From: Engraulis encrasicolus | Taxonomy: Eukaryota; Chordata; Actinopteri; Clupeiformes; Engraulidae | Reading direction: 5' to 3' | DNA length: 64,000 bases | Assembly (NCBI RefSeq): GCF_034702125.1 | Contig: NC_085860.1 | Span: 51,153,436 to 51,217,435, forward strand | Shown: positions 62,200 to 64,000 of the stretch, one piece after another | How the letters are laid out: each line of letters opens with the position of its first letter | How positions within the stretch are numbered: the stretch's first letter is position 1 | The notes under the pieces: model-generated | What the model was told of the DNA's origin: nothing | The model's input: only the letters and a program-made list of their open reading frames with translations | The model's database searches: none | Translations under genes and position numbers: made by a program

Positions 62200-63130
62200 A
62201 TAGAGTTCTTCAGTAACGCGGAAGCATGTAGTAGGGGCAGTCATGGGTGAGCGGTTAGGGCGTCAGACTTGCATCCCAGAGGTTGCCGGTTCGACTCCCG
62301 ACCCGCCAGGTTGGTGGGGGGAGTAATCAACCAGTGCTCTCCCCCATCCTCCTCCATGACTGAGGTACCCTGAGCATGGTACCGTCCCACCGCACTGCTC
62401 CCCATGGGGCGCCACTGAGGGCTGCCCCCTTGCACGGGTGAGGCATAAATGCAATTTCGTTGTGTGCAGTGTGCACTTGTGTGCTGTGGAGTGCTGTGTC
62501 ACAATGACAATGGGAGTTGGAGTTTCCCAATGGGCTTTCAGATTGTAGTCTTTCATGTTAGCATTTAAGGACTTCCTGGTTCGTATCGGCTTCCGGCCTC
62601 CATTGGGAATGAATAGGGGCCAGTTTCAAATAAGCTCCGAGTGCAAGCACGCGCTTAGCGAACCCCCGCAAACTGTCGAGGGTGTTAAAAATAGGCTGTA
62701 GGTATGACATGGTTGATCATTTTGTGTCAAACTTCGACATAAATACGATGTTGCGTCCATATGCTAAACCCAGAAACTTTTGGCGACTACAGAAGCGGCG
62801 CCTGTATCTAACGTCATGTACGTGCGGAGGTTTGTACCCATGGCAACCAAAGGAAAGCATGTAGTTCGGAAGTTTTAATGATCAGAAAAGGGTTAGCAAT
62901 ATTGAATTAAAATCGTCATGATTTAACATGTGAATACACCAACATGATGATACGATCCGTTCCACTAATGAGAAAGGGATGCGGGGACACGCTAATGTTC
63001 GTTGTTGGCGTGCAACTTATATTTTTGCCAAACCTGAATCTCTATGGCGTGTTGCAATGTAAAAAAATCGCCATAGAACCGGAAGTCCAAACGCCGCATA
63101 CAAGTTGACGTCAACGCTGAAGAACTCTAT
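62200..63130. mobile_element. TIR element carrying a nested SINE
   Basis: TAGAGTTCTTCAG at the left and CTGAAGAACTCTA at the right. It is inserted within the acceptor array, since array sequence resumes after it. A SINE lies inside at 62234-62525. Confidence 0.65.
62234..62525 (+). mobile_element. Long tRNA-derived SINE
   Basis: TGGGTGAGCGGTTAGGG (A-box), GGTTCGACTCC (B-box) and a ~220 bp body including TGAGCATGGTACCGTCCC and CACTGAGGGCTGCCC. It is a different family from 12356. Confidence 0.8.
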
Positions 63131-64000
63131 TGGGGTATTACAGCATGACACTCTGGGTAGGCAAGAGACACTTGTGCATTAAGGCAAGACCTCTGTTATG
63201 CTGTCATAAGTTTGTTGTTTACAGAATGGCAGTGACCAAGTTGTAATTAAGTATTCTGTGGTGCAATGTCTCTTCAATGACTATTACAGCGTTCCACTGG
63301 CGGAAGAGGGCACATTGCATTACGAGCCTATGAGAAGGCCCCTGTTATAAGCGTGTTGTTTACAGAATGGCAATGAACAGGTTGCAATGTAATTACTATG
63401 GCCTGTGCACCCTGTCTTAGTAGTGTAGTGCTATGATGACAGTTACCTTTTTTAACCAATAGTAAGTGTTTCACTGGCAGAACGTTGACAATTTCATCAA
63501 TGCACCAATAACATCTTCTAATTTGTATTCGCTTAAACAACATTCCTACAAATGTCAGAGAGCTAAGGCCCTCACATAATACTGTCTTTGACAGGTTACG
63601 ACACACTACTCTAACAGATGCGGCGATTTCACTTGGGGCTAAAAACACAAGTGGAGTTCCCGAAGTTCATCTGTTCCGCAGATCAAAAGGGGGTCTGTTT
63701 GGGTTTGTTTGTTCACGGTTCGAGAATGTTTGACAGGAACTTCAGCCTTTATGTAACGTAATGAGTTCCGTTCCTCTATCAACTTCCTGCTGGCTCTGGC
63801 ATCTATTGTGGGCCTTGGCCAGCGTACAGGAAGTGACTGGATGAAAACGGGCCGAGATGGAGAATGAGAAGGGTCTGTTATAAAAGAGGTGTCCTTGAAA
63901 TAACACCTGCACATTACATCGTTTTTTTTTTTGCAACTGCTTACGCACATCAAGTCTGATGAAGAGCGATTAGCTCGAAAGCGTTCACTTGAAATAAAAA
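63131..64000. other. ampd3 intron, right edge
   Basis: No coding exon found on either strand. A direct repeat (AGTTTGTTGTTTACAGAATGG at 63211; GCGTGTTGTTTACAGAATGG at 63350) is visible. The end reads CTGATGAAGAGCGATTAGC then CGAAAGCG, the type of transposon end seen at 12640 and 14056. Confidence 0.45.

Overview
This is a ray-finned fish (teleost) nuclear genome window. The evidence is split vertebrate genes with GT-AG introns, very dense CA/GT and CT microsatellites, an L2-type LINE with a 3' (TTGCC)n tail, several tRNA-derived SINE families and many palindromic MITEs. The frequent GTAGGCCTAC-like words would fit a clupeiform-type genome, but I cannot name a species.

Five protein-coding gene copies can be assembled exon by exon, and every exon join keeps frame. 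Left to right they are: tmed6 copy A (312-6901, +, 252 aa); tmed6 copy B (8503-14510, +, 244 aa); mlkl copy 1 (20994-28477, +, 478 aa); mlkl copy 2 (33379-41058, +, 478 aa); rnf141 (48006-53968, +, 224 aa); and the last three coding exons of ampd3 (58900-61870, -). The rnf141 and ampd3 genes converge, as expected from the human AMPD3/RNF141 neighbourhood. The two mlkl genes lie in a tandem segmental duplication with readable breakpoints: unit 1 is 20020-32356 and unit 2 is 32357-45466. An L2 LINE fragment occupies unit 1 only, and a 1.9 kb solo-LTR-like element occupies unit 2 only.

The most striking signal is not a gene. In every gene copy one or more exon-intron junctions have been copied into the neighbouring intron, carrying the terminal exon bases plus the splice donor or acceptor, often as a tandem minisatellite. 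I count eleven such events: tmed6A exons 1, 3 and 4; tmed6B exons 1 and 2; mlkl exon 3 on both sides; mlkl2 exon 7; rnf141 coding exon 3; and both sides of one ampd3 exon. Copies usually decay with distance from the exon. Acceptor arrays repeatedly have a period of 44 bp. The result is runs of decoy splice sites; most would give a premature stop or frameshift, but a few would give in-frame insertions.

The functional themes are p24 cargo receptors of the early secretory pathway (tmed6), the necroptosis pseudokinase effector (mlkl), a RING E3 ligase (rnf141) and AMP deaminase (ampd3). They share no pathway; their proximity looks like inherited linkage. The rest of the window is introns and intergenic DNA filled with repeats.
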